A stretch of 64,000 nt of DNA from positions 64,501 to 128,500 of the forward strand of contig NZ_LN909041.1 in assembly GCF_001486585.1 (NCBI RefSeq), in the 5' to 3' direction. Made by a program: the position numbers and the translations under genes. Shown one piece after another: positions 24,666-33,556 of this stretch (within the stretch, counting starts at the first letter, position 1; each line of letters begins with the position of its first letter). The stretch comes from Paenibacillus senegalimassiliensis (lineage in GTDB: Bacteria; Bacillota; Bacilli; Paenibacillales; Paenibacillaceae). Below the pieces are notes generated by a model. It ran no database searches, was not told the origin of the DNA, and saw only the letters and a list, made by a program, of their open reading frames with translations.

Positions 24666-26006
24666 TTGGCACGTTATCTTATTGCCGTATGGCCTGCGGA
24701 CGGACATGTGAATCCCGTCATTCCCATTGCGAGGAAGTTGGTTCAGCGTGGACACGAGGTAGTTTGGTATTGCAGCAACTTGTTTCAGGAGAAAATTGAA
24801 CGTACGGGGGCGACCTTTGTCCCATTTACTCACTTGATTAACTTTAGTGCTTCGACACTACATGAGCATTTTCCAAAATACATGGAGTTACAAGGGCTTC
24901 GGAAATTCAAATGGGGCGTACGCAACATTATTGCAGGCACTATGGAGGGCTTCGACCGAGATTTAGCGGACATCCGTCAGCAATTTGAACCCGATGTCCT
25001 CGTCATCTGCCCAACCTTTACAGGCATTCTACCTCTGCGCAGACGAGGAGACACAATCAAGACCGTATGCATCGGGATGTTGCCTTTATCAATCACGGGT
25101 AAGGATACCGCCCCTTTCGGGCTGGGCATCCCTCCTGTAGACACACCGCTTGGGCGCTTTCGTAACCAATTGTTAAATTTCCTCGTTCAGAAGGTGGTAT
25201 TCCGCCATGAACAGCAACATTTCAACGGAATTCTCAATCGGTTGGGCTTGCCCAAGCTGGAACATTGGGTCTTTGATGCCGTCGTCCATTACTCGGATTT
25301 ATATTTGCAAGGCACTTGCCCATCCTTTGAATACCCGAACCGCAATTTCCCGGCAAATATCCGTTTTGTTGGCCCGTTCAATCTCACCACCACTCCTACA
25401 GACTACGAGCTCCCCTCCTGGTGGAATGAACTAGAGACAGCCAAGAAGGTCGTCTTGGTGACCCAAGGTACACTTGCCAATACCGATTTCAGTCAATTGC
25501 TGCTACCCACCATTCAGGCGCTTGCGAACCAGGACGTCCTGGTGATTGCCACAACGGGTCACAAACCGCTTCCTCCGCTGCCTTTTGCCTTGCCAGACAA
25601 CGTCCGCATTGAGCCGTTCATCCCCTACTCGTTACTAATGCCTCATCTGGATTTGATGGTGACCAATGCAGGATACGGCGGAGTCCATTATGCCATTGCC
25701 TATGGCGTTCCCCTGATGGTCTGGGGCAAATCGGAGGATAAGAGCGAAGTTAGCGCGCGTGTGGAATGGTCGGGGATCGGAATCAACCTCAAGACTAATA
25801 AGGTTACCCCGGAACATATTTCCGCAGGGGCAAGGCGGATTTTTGGCGATTCACGATATAAGGAGCAGGTTACTCGTATGCAGCAGGAAGCGGCCACCTA
25901 TGATGCTTACGCCTTATCCGTTCAATATTTGGAGAAGATAGCCCCAAGCCCCTCAGCTTCTTCAGCCAGTGAGCAAGCCCCCGCCGAGGTATTCAGCATG
26001 GTATAA
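24666..26006 (+). CDS. GT1-family (MGT/UGT-type) glycosyltransferase
   Basis: The 446-residue GT-B fold enzyme starts ARYLIAVWPADGHVNPVIPI, the acceptor-side motif of macrolide, carotenoid and flavonoid glycosyltransferases. It has the donor-binding block near residues 315-350 (PYSLLMPHLDLMVTNAGYGG), in which the usual HGG is replaced by AGYGG, as in many bacterial UGTs. It would transfer an NDP-activated sugar to a hydrophobic acceptor hydroxyl. The TTG start has AAGGAGG eight bases upstream. It shares a divergent promoter with the biosynthetic operon, and NDP-sugar genes lie 1.5 kb away, so it very probably decorates the cluster product. Confidence 0.92.
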   Translation: MARYLIAVWPADGHVNPVIPIARKLVQRGHEVVWYCSNLFQEKIERTGATFVPFTHLINFSASTLHEHFPKYMELQGLRKFKWGVRNIIAGTMEGFDRDLADIRQQFEPDVLVICPTFTGILPLRRRGDTIKTVCIGMLPLSITGKDTAPFGLGIPPVDTPLGRFRNQLLNFLVQKVVFRHEQQHFNGILNRLGLPKLEHWVFDAVVHYSDLYLQGTCPSFEYPNRNFPANIRFVGPFNLTTTPTDYELPSWWNELETAKKVVLVTQGTLANTDFSQLLLPTIQALANQDVLVIATTGHKPLPPLPFALPDNVRIEPFIPYSLLMPHLDLMVTNAGYGGVHYAIAYGVPLMVWGKSEDKSEVSARVEWSGIGINLKTNKVTPEHISAGARRIFGDSRYKEQVTRMQQEAATYDAYALSVQYLEKIAPSPSASSASEQAPAEVFSMV

Positions 26007-26030
26007 ATAAAGAAATATCCAAGTAACAAA

Positions 26031-26063
26031 AAGGCTGACAACGGGTATCCCGTTATCAGCCTT
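26031..26063. terminator. Terminator between glycosyltransferase and TetR genes
   Basis: AAGGCTGACAACGGG and CCCGTTATCAGCCTT pair with one mismatch around a three-base loop. Convergent genes lie on both sides, so it probably works both ways; A and T runs flank it. Confidence 0.8.
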
Positions 26064-26084
26064 AGGTTTTATGGAGCCACTCAT

Positions 26085-26663
26085 TTATTGCCCCTGGGGA
26101 AAGCGCACATGCAGTCCTGCCAGGAAGGTCTCCAGCATCTCGTTAAAGCTCTCGTCCAGGTCAAGAGGCAACCCGAACCCGCCGCGGTGCTCCAGTGAAG
26201 CAAACCCGTGAAGGAAGCTGCGGAACGCGCGCGCCATATGAATGGTATGCGATTCCTCCAGCCGATAGGCTCGAAGAACCTGGGTCACAAGCTCTACAAT
26301 CTCCTGGCCTGCCTGATTGAGTTCTGCGTCATCATCAACAGATATGAAGAGCGTCATCTCATAGAGGCCGGGATGCGATCTGGCAAATACGATATAGGCT
26401 TTCGCCATCTCGCGAAGCGCGTCGTCTCCGGCCCGCCCGATAGCCGCCCGCATCAACTCAGAGCATAGCTGCTTGAGTCCATAAATTGATAGCTGGCGCT
26501 TAATATCCTGCAAGCCATCCACATGATTATAGAGCGACGGGGATCTGATCTCCAGCTTCTGGGCCAGGGAAGCCAAGGTAAGCTCCTCAACGCCCTTCTC
26601 ATCAATAATGTCCGTTGCTGCCTGTAAAATATGATTGAGTTTAATGCTATTCCTAGCTGCCAT
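26085..26663 (-). CDS. TetR-family repressor with WHG-type C-terminal domain
   Basis: The 192-residue protein begins MAARNSIKLNHILQAATDII. A helix-turn-helix follows (LASLAQKLEIRSPSLYNHVD), then an all-helical effector domain of the WHG type (GLYEMTLFI, FRSFLHGFASLE). The ATG at 26663 has AAGGAG eight bases upstream; the longer frame to 26768 runs into the MBL gene and has no TetR character. It is cotranscribed with the MBL gene from the promoter at 27430-27458, whose spacer is a palindrome. It is the only regulator inside the cluster, so control of the biosynthetic, sugar and export promoters is likely but not shown. Confidence 0.9.
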   Translation of the reverse strand: MAARNSIKLNHILQAATDIIDEKGVEELTLASLAQKLEIRSPSLYNHVDGLQDIKRQLSIYGLKQLCSELMRAAIGRAGDDALREMAKAYIVFARSHPGLYEMTLFISVDDDAELNQAGQEIVELVTQVLRAYRLEESHTIHMARAFRSFLHGFASLEHRGGFGLPLDLDESFNEMLETFLAGLHVRFPQGQ

Positions 26664-26682
26664 TGAAACTGCTCCTTCTCTA

Positions 26683-27405
26683 CTAATGCTGGACCAAAGA
26701 GGGGGCCGCCTCCGCCTCCATAATCGCCCGCCTGATTGCATCGATCGGCTGCTCAAGCATAGGCCCATGACCTACGGCGAGCAGGGCCGGTTGAAGTTCG
26801 ATTAATTTCCTCGCACTTTCAATAGCTTCCGTCTTGCACCAGGTTGCCAAGGCGGGGAAGGGGAACCAGGGCTTAACCTTGCCCGATACCGCTATCCCCC
26901 CGCGAGTCTGGAAGGCATCTCCAGCTATGAGTATACGGTTGCGGGTGTCCAGAAAGGCCATGGAACCAGGGGTATGCCCCGGAACTGCAATCGCCAACAG
27001 CGAGCCTACATGGTCCCCATCCTGCAAGAGCACATCTGCCCTTGTCTTTACCTTGGTTGGAACGCTGCCACGAATAGGCGTATTGGGCTCTTCCGGCAGC
27101 AAGGATAAGTCTCCCTCAAGCAGAAGGGCATCCCTCCGGGAAATATAGACAGGCACATCTGGTAGCGCTTCCTTTAGAAGATCCAGCCCGCCTACATGGT
27201 CCAGGTGAGCGTGTGTGAGCACAATCCGGGTTATGGGTTGGCCAAGCCGTTCGGCAGTCTGAAGTATGCCCTTAGCACTAAAGGACATCCCCGTATCTAT
27301 TAAGGTCAATCCATCTTGCTCTTCGACCAAATAACAGTTCACAGGAAAAACATTGGGTAGAAACGCTAATTGGGATACGGTGTTTACCGTAACCAGTTTA
27401 CTCAT
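26683..27405 (-). CDS. Metallo-beta-lactamase-fold hydrolase paired with TetR
   Basis: This is a compact 240-residue MBL-fold enzyme with an intact metal site: LTHAHLDHVGG, VPGHTPGSM, IAGDAF and VGHGP. It begins directly with the beta-strand LAFLPNVFPVNCYLVEE. ATG 27405 has GAGGTG six bases upstream; the frame three codons longer is less well placed. Sub-branches of the family include lactonases, thioesterases and glyoxalase II-like enzymes. Pairing with a TetR gene and an exporter cluster suggests hydrolysis of the product or an inducer (self-protection), though a tailoring role is equally possible. It is not a close relative of the larger MBL at 8683-9684. Confidence 0.85.
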   Translation of the reverse strand: MSKLVTVNTVSQLAFLPNVFPVNCYLVEEQDGLTLIDTGMSFSAKGILQTAERLGQPITRIVLTHAHLDHVGGLDLLKEALPDVPVYISRRDALLLEGDLSLLPEEPNTPIRGSVPTKVKTRADVLLQDGDHVGSLLAIAVPGHTPGSMAFLDTRNRILIAGDAFQTRGGIAVSGKVKPWFPFPALATWCKTEAIESARKLIELQPALLAVGHGPMLEQPIDAIRRAIMEAEAAPSLVQH

Positions 27406-27429
27406 AGGAATCACCTCACTTCTAATCCT

Positions 27430-27458
27430 ATTGTAATTAATATTAATAGCTATTTCAA
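27430..27458 (-). promoter_or_regulatory. Sigma-A promoter with palindromic spacer, MBL-TetR operon
   Basis: On the minus strand TTGAAA (27453-27458), 17 bp and TACAAT (27430-27435) form a good promoter 25 bases upstream of the MBL start. The spacer contains TTAATATTAA, a 10-bp palindrome in a wider A/T-rich dyad, a natural place for TetR autorepression. Confidence 0.65.
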
Positions 27459-27474
27459 TTACCTGGAAAGTGTT

Positions 27475-28539
27475 TTAACTATTGTGATTCAATTTTTCGC
27501 TATACCATTCAATTGTGCCCCGTAACCCCTCTGCAAAAGGAATTCGCGCCTGCCAACCCAACTCATCATAAAGTTTGGATGAATCTATGGCATACCGCCA
27601 ATCATGCCCAGGGCGATCATCTGTGAAGTGAATCAGTTCGGCAAAGCTGGATAACCCGGCCTGGTTCAACGTAGCCGCTTCAAGCTCGTCAAGGATCGAG
27701 CAGATGCGCTTCACCAGTTCCAGGTTGCTCCACTCATTATCTGATCCGATATTATAGGTTTCTCCACTTGTACCTTGCCGGAATACAAGCTCAATGGCCT
27801 CGGCATGATCCTGAACATGGAGCCAATCCCGCACATTTTGCCCGGTACCGTAGATGGGAATAGGCTCACGCGCTAGCGCAGAGCGAATGACAGTTGGAAT
27901 AAGCTTCTCCGCATGTTGTCCGGGTCCGTAATTGTTCGAGCAATTTGTGATTACGGTATTAAGGCCGTAGGTACGGTTATAGCTGGATACGAGCAAGTCG
28001 GAGCCGGCTTTGCTTGCACTATAGGGACTGTTCGGAGCATATTTGCTTTCCTCTGTGAATTTGCCTGTCGGGCCTAAAGCACCATATACTTCATCCGTAG
28101 AGATATGGTGGAACCGGCACTCGGCATGACCGGGCTTCGGTTGCCCTGGAGACTCCATCCAATGGGATAAGGCAGCATTCAGCAGCGTTTGCGTTCCGAG
28201 AACATTCGTCCAGACAAAAACCTCCGGGTTGGCGATGGAATTGTCGACATGAGACTCAGCCGCAAAATGGATGACTCCTCGAATATCATGCTCTCTAAAT
28301 AGATGCTCGACAAGCTCCTTGTTCTCGATCGAGCCCTTAACAAACCTGTAATTGCTATACTGTGCGGCTGCCCGATTGGTGTCCGTAGAGGCAGCATAAG
28401 TCATTTTATCCAGGTTGACGATCTTGCGTTCAGGATTACGAGCCAAAATGTGCATTAGAAAATGAGAGCCAATAAAGCCGCAGCCCCCCGTAATCAGAAG
28501 CGCTCCCCGCTCCTCTTGGTGTGCCTCGATCGCCGTCAT
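27475..28539 (-). CDS. rmlB: dTDP-glucose 4,6-dehydratase
   Basis: The 354-residue extended SDR has the NAD motif [11 protein letters not shown], the RmlB catalytic triad region HISTDEVYG (Thr, Asp, Glu) and YSASKAGSD with Tyr and Lys. It makes the 4-keto-6-deoxy intermediate of many deoxysugars from dTDP-glucose. The ATG overlaps the rmlA stop in ATGA. Length and motifs are full. The window contains no rmlC or rmlD, so L-rhamnose is not made from these genes alone. The 4-keto sugar might be used by the neighbouring RmlB-like paralogue or completed by genes elsewhere. Confidence 0.93.
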   Translation of the reverse strand: MTAIEAHQEERGALLITGGCGFIGSHFLMHILARNPERKIVNLDKMTYAASTDTNRAAAQYSNYRFVKGSIENKELVEHLFREHDIRGVIHFAAESHVDNSIANPEVFVWTNVLGTQTLLNAALSHWMESPGQPKPGHAECRFHHISTDEVYGALGPTGKFTEESKYAPNSPYSASKAGSDLLVSSYNRTYGLNTVITNCSNNYGPGQHAEKLIPTVIRSALAREPIPIYGTGQNVRDWLHVQDHAEAIELVFRQGTSGETYNIGSDNEWSNLELVKRICSILDELEAATLNQAGLSSFAELIHFTDDRPGHDWRYAIDSSKLYDELGWQARIPFAEGLRGTIEWYSEKLNHNS

Positions 28540-29444
28540 GCCAGGTGCACCTCCAAGCTCCGCCCTTGGCTAGAACCTTGGTGAATATCCGCAATATCCA
28601 TCAGATACTGTCCATATTCGTTCTTAAGGGATGAAGCGGTTCTTACAAGTTGTTCGCGATCAATATAGCCAAGATGATATGCAATTTCTTCGATGCAAGC
28701 GATCTTGAAGCCTTGACGCTTCTCTAGTGTCTCTATAAATTGAGACGCCTGCATAAGTGAGTCATGGGTACCGGCATCCAGCCAGGCAAATCCCCGGCCC
28801 AGCAGTTCGACATGAAGGCGACCTTGTGTCAGATACGCCTGGTTCACGTCCGTGATTTCCAACTCGCCGCGTGCCGAAGGCTTGATGGATTTTGCCACGT
28901 CCACTACATGATGATCATAGAAATACAGACCGGTAACGGCATAATTGGACTTGGGGTACCGGGGCTTCTCTTCAATAGATACGATTTGACGCGAAGCATC
29001 AAAGTCAACAACCGCAAACCTCGACGGGTCCTTCACCTGATAGCCGAAGACGGTAGCTCCCATCTGCTTCTCCACCGCCTGACGCAGGATCGCCGTAAAG
29101 CCCTGCCCAAAAAAGATGTTGTCTCCCAGAATCAGGGCTACATCCTCTTGGCCGATAAATGATTCTCCTATCAGGAAGGCTTCAGCCAGCCCTCTCGGAT
29201 GATCCTGCACAGCATAAGAGAAGTTCATCCCCAGCCGGCTGCCATCCCCAAATAAAGCTTGATAGCGGGGCGTATCCTGGGCGGTTCCTATAATCAGAAT
29301 GTCCCTTATGCCTGAGAGCATTAAGACAGACAACGGATAATAAATCATAGGCTTATCATAAATAGGCAATAAATGCTTGGTCACGGATATGGTTAACGGA
29401 TATAGTCTGGAACCCAGCCCACCTGCCAAAATAATTCCTTTCAT
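28536..29444 (-). CDS. rmlA: Glucose-1-phosphate thymidylyltransferase
   Basis: RmlA joins glucose-1-phosphate and dTTP. The protein starts [18 protein letters not shown], the nucleotidyltransferase signature, followed by [19 protein letters not shown] and the metal-site block [13 protein letters not shown] 29444 follows AAGGAGGGAAAGGA, while the longer frame overlaps the upstream gene. It lies 13 bases after the RmlB-like gene and overlaps rmlB by 4 bp, forming a three-gene NDP-sugar operon. It is about 303 residues, slightly longer than housekeeping RmlA, with a C-terminal tail ([15 protein letters not shown]). Confidence 0.94.
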   Translation of the reverse strand: MKGIILAGGLGSRLYPLTISVTKHLLPIYDKPMIYYPLSVLMLSGIRDILIIGTAQDTPRYQALFGDGSRLGMNFSYAVQDHPRGLAEAFLIGESFIGQEDVALILGDNIFFGQGFTAILRQAVEKQMGATVFGYQVKDPSRFAVVDFDASRQIVSIEEKPRYPKSNYAVTGLYFYDHHVVDVAKSIKPSARGELEITDVNQAYLTQGRLHVELLGRGFAWLDAGTHDSLMQASQFIETLEKRQGFKIACIEEIAYHLGYIDREQLVRTASSLKNEYGQYLMDIADIHQGSSQGRSLEVHLA

Positions 29445-29457
29445 TCCTTTCCCTCCT

Positions 29458-30438
29458 TCATCGAATGGCTGCCAGGCCTTGATCAGATAACCACCAGTGC
29501 CCATGATTTCTATACCAGTCCACCGTTTCACCAAGGCCATCCTTCAAGGAATAGCGAGGCTCCCAGCCTGTATCTTCAAGCATTCTATCGCAGCATAAGG
29601 AATAGCGGTGGAAGTTGCCTGGGCGGTCCGGCACGCTGTTCACCAAGGACCAGGGACGTTCCGTCAGCTCCAATATATGCTCGATGATCTCACGGGTCGT
29701 CGAAGTCTGATTGCCGGATATGTTGTAGATTTGGCCCGCCTTCCCCCGATGAATGACCGCATCCAAGGCAGTGCAGTGGTCCTGTACATGCAACCAATCC
29801 CTCATAAAGTTGCCATCTCCATACATTGGAATGGTTCGATTGCATAGCGCTTGTGTAATGACGAGCGGCACCAGCTTCTCCGTCGTTTGGAAGGGGCCAT
29901 AATTGTTGGAGCATCGCGTAATCAAGGTCTCCATACCGAAGGTATGATGGTAGGAGGCCACCAGCAGATCACAAGCCGCCTTACTGGCGGCGTAGGGATT
30001 AACCGGTGAGATCAGGGCGGATTCATCCATCCGGCTCCCTTCCCCAACCGGTCCATAAACCTCGGCCGATGAGATTTGAACCAGCCGGGTTACCTCGAAC
30101 TGGCGGCTCATATCCAGTACCATCTGGGTAATCATCAGATTGGCGCGAATGAGTTCACCAGGGGAGGACAAGCTCTGATCTACGTGGGTCTGTCCGGCCA
30201 AATTAATGACCACATCCACGCCATGACTAAAAGCCTCGCGCAATTCTTCTTCATTCTCCACAGTTCCGTTCACATAGACATAGTTGGGGTTGTCAGCAAA
30301 GGCCTCCGTACTCTTGGCCCGGATGCCATTACGTCCTGGCGACAGATTAATCAGCGTGTAATCCGGATACTTCTCCAATAGATAACGCGTCAGATTTGTT
30401 CCGATAAAACCGGAACCTCCCGTTAACAAAATCCTCAT
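29458..30438 (-). CDS. RmlB-like NDP-sugar SDR lacking the dehydratase Asp
   Basis: The 326-residue extended SDR is a close structural cousin of the rmlB product ([28 protein letters not shown]), but the active-site triad reads ISSAEVYG instead of STDEVYG. The Asp that protonates the 4-keto group in RmlB is Ala here, so 4,6-dehydration is doubtful. Epimerisation, 4-keto reduction or decarboxylation would fit this motif better. The ATG at 30438 follows AGAGGTGG. It is first in the sugar operon and has a strong TTGACA promoter at 30493-30521. It may set the identity of the sugar put on by the glycosyltransferase. Confidence 0.85.
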   Translation of the reverse strand: MRILLTGGSGFIGTNLTRYLLEKYPDYTLINLSPGRNGIRAKSTEAFADNPNYVYVNGTVENEEELREAFSHGVDVVINLAGQTHVDQSLSSPGELIRANLMITQMVLDMSRQFEVTRLVQISSAEVYGPVGEGSRMDESALISPVNPYAASKAACDLLVASYHHTFGMETLITRCSNNYGPFQTTEKLVPLVITQALCNRTIPMYGDGNFMRDWLHVQDHCTALDAVIHRGKAGQIYNISGNQTSTTREIIEHILELTERPWSLVNSVPDRPGNFHRYSLCCDRMLEDTGWEPRYSLKDGLGETVDWYRNHGHWWLSDQGLAAIR

Positions 30439-30492
30439 CGTCCACCTCTTCATTCAGATTATTAAATGAAGTTAGCTATAATTTTTGAGTTT

Positions 30493-30584
30493 ATATTATG
30501 CTAATTATATTAGTTTGTCAAATAATAATAATTAATTTATAATTACAAAAATAGTTTGCAAACTAACGTAATTAGTTTTAAAAT
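30493..30584. promoter_or_regulatory. Divergent promoters for sugar operon and exporter with TAGTTTG operators
   Basis: Minus strand: TTGACA (30516-30521), 17 bp, TAATAT (30493-30498). Plus strand: TTGCAA (30556-30561), 17 bp, TAAAAT (30579-30584). A perfect 14-bp palindrome TAGTTTGCAAACTA (30552-30565) covers the plus -35, and a related TAGTTTGTCAAATAA (30511-30525) covers the minus -35. One dimeric repressor could shut both promoters. A third TTAGTTT lies at 30572-30578. The TetR protein encoded at 26085-26663 is the nearest candidate. Confidence 0.75.
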
Positions 30585-30623
30585 ATAGCTATATTCCACC
30601 AATTATTAGAAAGAGGGTTGTCC

Positions 30624-31325
30624 ATGACGAGTCAATTAATGAATCGTATGAATGAGAAGAAGTTGATGGCAGCATCTTATCCATCGCCTAGTGCCTTGGG
30701 AAGTTTGACTAGTGCTTCCCTGATCGGCTCCGGCCTTCTCTTTGTTCTTTATCCTGCACTTCGCCCCTTCTCCAATGAGGCCACTCTGGGAGGAGCTGCC
30801 GCGTTTGCCTCGGTCGAATGGGTGGTCTCCCACTCCCTGGCCATCGTAGCATTCATTTTATTTACATTAGGGCTACTTGGCTTGTTCCTTACTTTAAGAC
30901 AAACCCCTGTCGTCCATCTGGCATTCAATGGCTTGGTCTTGAGTTGGCTGGGCGTCGGGCTTACACTGCCTTTCTACGGGGCAGAGGTCTTTGGTCTGTA
31001 CGCTGTGGGCCAGGAAGCTCTTCGCCTGAATAACGAGAATCTGCTCCCGATTACGGAAGATATTCGCTCCGGCTTTGGGCTTATTCTTATCATGATCGGG
31101 CTTGTGCTATTGGCTATCGGTTGCATCCTGGTTGCCATTGCTGTCTGGAAATCCCGTATTCTGTCCAAGTGGAGCGGCATTCCAATTGCAGCAGCCTTTC
31201 TGCTCTATCTTCCGCAGTATGCCTGGTCGCAACCCCTTCGTGTTGGACACGGCTTCCTCATTACCATCGGCTGCGTGTGGCTCGGCATTAGCGTCTGGAA
31301 GCAGGCAGTAGCCCGTAAGGATTGA
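30624..31325 (+). CDS. Six-helix membrane protein of unknown function, exporter partner
   Basis: The 233-residue protein has about six hydrophobic segments (near residues 25-45, 70-95, 100-130, 150-175, 185-205 and 210-230), a short basic N-terminus, and no catalytic motif that I recognise. ATG 30624 follows AGAGGG by six bases. It is first behind the operator-covered promoter and precedes the DHA2 exporter by about 45 bases, so the two are co-regulated. Assistance to export or product resistance is the simplest reading. I do not recognise the family with certainty. Confidence 0.75.
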   Translation: MTSQLMNRMNEKKLMAASYPSPSALGSLTSASLIGSGLLFVLYPALRPFSNEATLGGAAAFASVEWVVSHSLAIVAFILFTLGLLGLFLTLRQTPVVHLAFNGLVLSWLGVGLTLPFYGAEVFGLYAVGQEALRLNNENLLPITEDIRSGFGLILIMIGLVLLAIGCILVAIAVWKSRILSKWSGIPIAAAFLLYLPQYAWSQPLRVGHGFLITIGCVWLGISVWKQAVARKD

Positions 31326-31369
31326 GGTAAGGGGCTATCTTATCAACGAATAAGGTGAGTGAACGAAAG

Positions 31370-32920
31370 ATGGAACAAACAAAAAGAAAACACACCGGCA
31401 TCGTGCTAGCTGCCCTGCTGCTGGGAATTCTGATGTCGGCGATGGACAATACCATTATTACGACGGCAACAGCGACCATCGTCGGAGATATCGGTGGACT
31501 CGACCGCTTTGTGTGGGTATCGTCAGCCTATATGATCTCGGAGATGGCTGGCATGCCCATCTTCGGCAAGCTATCTGATATGTATGGCCGTAAGAGGTTC
31601 TTTCTCTTCGGCATCATCGTGTTCATTATTGGCTCAGTCCTGTGCGGCACAGCTCAAACCATGGATCAGCTCATCCTCTATCGCATTATTCAAGGCATAA
31701 GCGGGGGAGCGCTCATTCCGATTGCCTTTACGATTATGTATGATCTTGTGCCACTGGAAGAACGGGGCAAATTGGGGGGGATGTTCGGAGCTGTATTTGG
31801 ATTAGCCAGCATCCTGGGTCCTTTGCTCGGCGCCTTTATTACTGAATATTTGAATTGGCACTGGATATTCTTCATTAATCTGCCTTTGGGAATAGCTGCT
31901 CTGGCTGGCGTGGCGTTCTTCTATCATGAAGCTGCCGTCGTATCCAAACAACGTATTGATTGGGCCGGAGCGATTTCTCTGGTTAGTAGTGTAGTTTCCT
32001 TAATGCTTGCGCTTGAGCTTGGGGGAAAGACATATGCTTGGGGATCGGCCATAGTATTATCCCTGTTTGCGTTGTCCGTGATTTCGCTCCTGATCTTTAT
32101 CATCGCAGAGCTAAGGGCGGCCGAACCGATTATTTCTTTCCGGATGTTCACCAATCGTCTGTACGCTACCAGCAATGCAATTGCTACCTTTGGAGGCGCC
32201 GCCTTCATCACCGCCTCCGTATTTATCCCGATCTATATTCAGGGTGTTCAGTACGGAACCGCCGTGAACTCTGGCCTGGTGCTGCTTCCGATGATGCTCA
32301 GCACGGTGGTGTCGTCCACCATCGGCGGTTTTCTCATGAACAAATTCAGCTACCGGTCCATTATGATTCCAGCCACGGTCATCTTCGCTGCAGGCTTCTA
32401 CCTGCTTAGTACGATTACCCCCGGCTCTGGACAGCTCTTCGTTACGATATCCCTCGTCATCGCCGGACTTGGAATCGGCTTCTCCTTCCCGGTGTTGGGG
32501 AATGCATCTATCCACCCTTTCCCGGCAAATCAGCGGGGAACGGCCAGTTCAACCTTGACCTTCATGCGCTCTTTGGGGATGGCTGTAGGGGTCACTATCT
32601 TTGGAATCATTCAAAACCATCTGTTCGTCAAGCATATTCCTACTGATGTATCCACCGGTTCAGTGGGCGAAGAAGCTGTGGCCTCGCAGCTTCTGTCCGG
32701 TGATGCCCATATTCTGCTGGAGGCCTCCTCGCGAGAGCAGATTCCACAAGGAATGCTACAAGCCATTAGCGGCGCTTTGTCTTCTTCCGTGGCCCTGACC
32801 TTTGCCTGGGCATTGGTTCCCGCCGCACTTACGATTGTCTTCTCCCTGGCTATGAGCAAGGAGAAGCTTCTAGCTCAGCCCTCGGCCAAGACAGGAGCCT
32901 CTGTAACTTCGGTATCCTGA
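31370..32920 (+). CDS. MFS drug exporter, DHA2 (EmrB/QacA) family
   Basis: A roughly 516-residue transporter with about 14 membrane segments. Family motifs are visible: MDNTIITTATATIVGDIG in helix 1, GKLSDMYGRKR between helices 2 and 3 (motif A), and GAVFGLASILGPLLGAFIT (motif C of drug antiporters). A GTG at 31355 is an alternative start; ATG 31370 is chosen with AAGGTG about 12 bases upstream. It probably expels the cluster product using the proton gradient and so gives self-resistance. A strong terminator follows. Confidence 0.93.
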   Translation: MEQTKRKHTGIVLAALLLGILMSAMDNTIITTATATIVGDIGGLDRFVWVSSAYMISEMAGMPIFGKLSDMYGRKRFFLFGIIVFIIGSVLCGTAQTMDQLILYRIIQGISGGALIPIAFTIMYDLVPLEERGKLGGMFGAVFGLASILGPLLGAFITEYLNWHWIFFINLPLGIAALAGVAFFYHEAAVVSKQRIDWAGAISLVSSVVSLMLALELGGKTYAWGSAIVLSLFALSVISLLIFIIAELRAAEPIISFRMFTNRLYATSNAIATFGGAAFITASVFIPIYIQGVQYGTAVNSGLVLLPMMLSTVVSSTIGGFLMNKFSYRSIMIPATVIFAAGFYLLSTITPGSGQLFVTISLVIAGLGIGFSFPVLGNASIHPFPANQRGTASSTLTFMRSLGMAVGVTIFGIIQNHLFVKHIPTDVSTGSVGEEAVASQLLSGDAHILLEASSREQIPQGMLQAISGALSSSVALTFAWALVPAALTIVFSLAMSKEKLLAQPSAKTGASVTSVS

Positions 32921-32943
32921 AGCCGAAGCGTAATATATAAAAT

Positions 32944-32983
32944 AGCACGAGAGGATGGCGATTCCATCCTTCTCGTGCTTTTT
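32944..32983 (+). terminator. Rho-independent terminator after the exporter
   Basis: AGCACGAGAGGATGG pairs with CCATCCTTCTCGTGCT (one bulged base) around a five-base loop, followed by a T-run. It marks the right border of the biosynthetic cluster. Confidence 0.88.
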
Positions 32984-32994
32984 GACCTCGCCTT

Positions 32995-33552
32995 CTATTC
33001 CAGGTTCGCGTGCCTTCCATACATCGTAGCCGTATTGTCTTGTCTTAGCTCCATCAGCCGTAACACCACGGCATCGCCGAAGAGGAGCAACGTCTGCTCG
33101 AACAAGGCACCCATTGGCTGGATAGTTGGGTAGGGCTGACCTGCCCGGTCCTTGACCGAGCCCGGTAACTTGACCGTCAGCACAGATAGACGGCCGATCG
33201 TTGACTCTGGCGTGAGAGTGACCAGAACAACCGCCCCGCCCAGGGCTGCGGCCTTCTCCGCCACCGGAACAAGACTGCGCGTCTCGCCAGAACCGGAACC
33301 GATAATGAGCACGTCCTCCGGTCCCATACCCGGCGTAACCGTCTCTCCAACGACATATGCTCGGAGTCCAAGCTGGGCCAGTCGCATGGCAAATGCCCGC
33401 ATCATCAGACCGGACCGTCCCGCCCCGGCAACGAAAATTTGTCCCGCCTGCAGTATCCGTTCCACAAGCTTTGCGGTCTCATTTTCGGGGATACCTTTCA
33501 CTGCTTGCGTAAGCTCCCCTGATATAGTGGCTGAGTATTGGCTTGTCAGCAT
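32995..33552 (-). CDS. hxlB: 6-phospho-3-hexuloisomerase
   Basis: This is a single SIS-domain protein of 185 residues: FVAGAGRSGLMMRAFAMRLAQLG binds sugar phosphate, and GSGSGETRSLVPVAEKA is the second SIS motif. HxlB converts hexulose-6-phosphate made by HxlA to fructose-6-phosphate, the second step of ribulose-monophosphate formaldehyde fixation. It follows hxlA by four bases and begins with an ATG behind AAGG. The pair is a cytosolic formaldehyde detoxification unit in Bacillales that do not grow on methanol. Confidence 0.94.
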   Translation of the reverse strand: MLTSQYSATISGELTQAVKGIPENETAKLVERILQAGQIFVAGAGRSGLMMRAFAMRLAQLGLRAYVVGETVTPGMGPEDVLIIGSGSGETRSLVPVAEKAAALGGAVVLVTLTPESTIGRLSVLTVKLPGSVKDRAGQPYPTIQPMGALFEQTLLLFGDAVVLRLMELRQDNTATMYGRHANLE

Positions 33553-33556
33553 AAGG

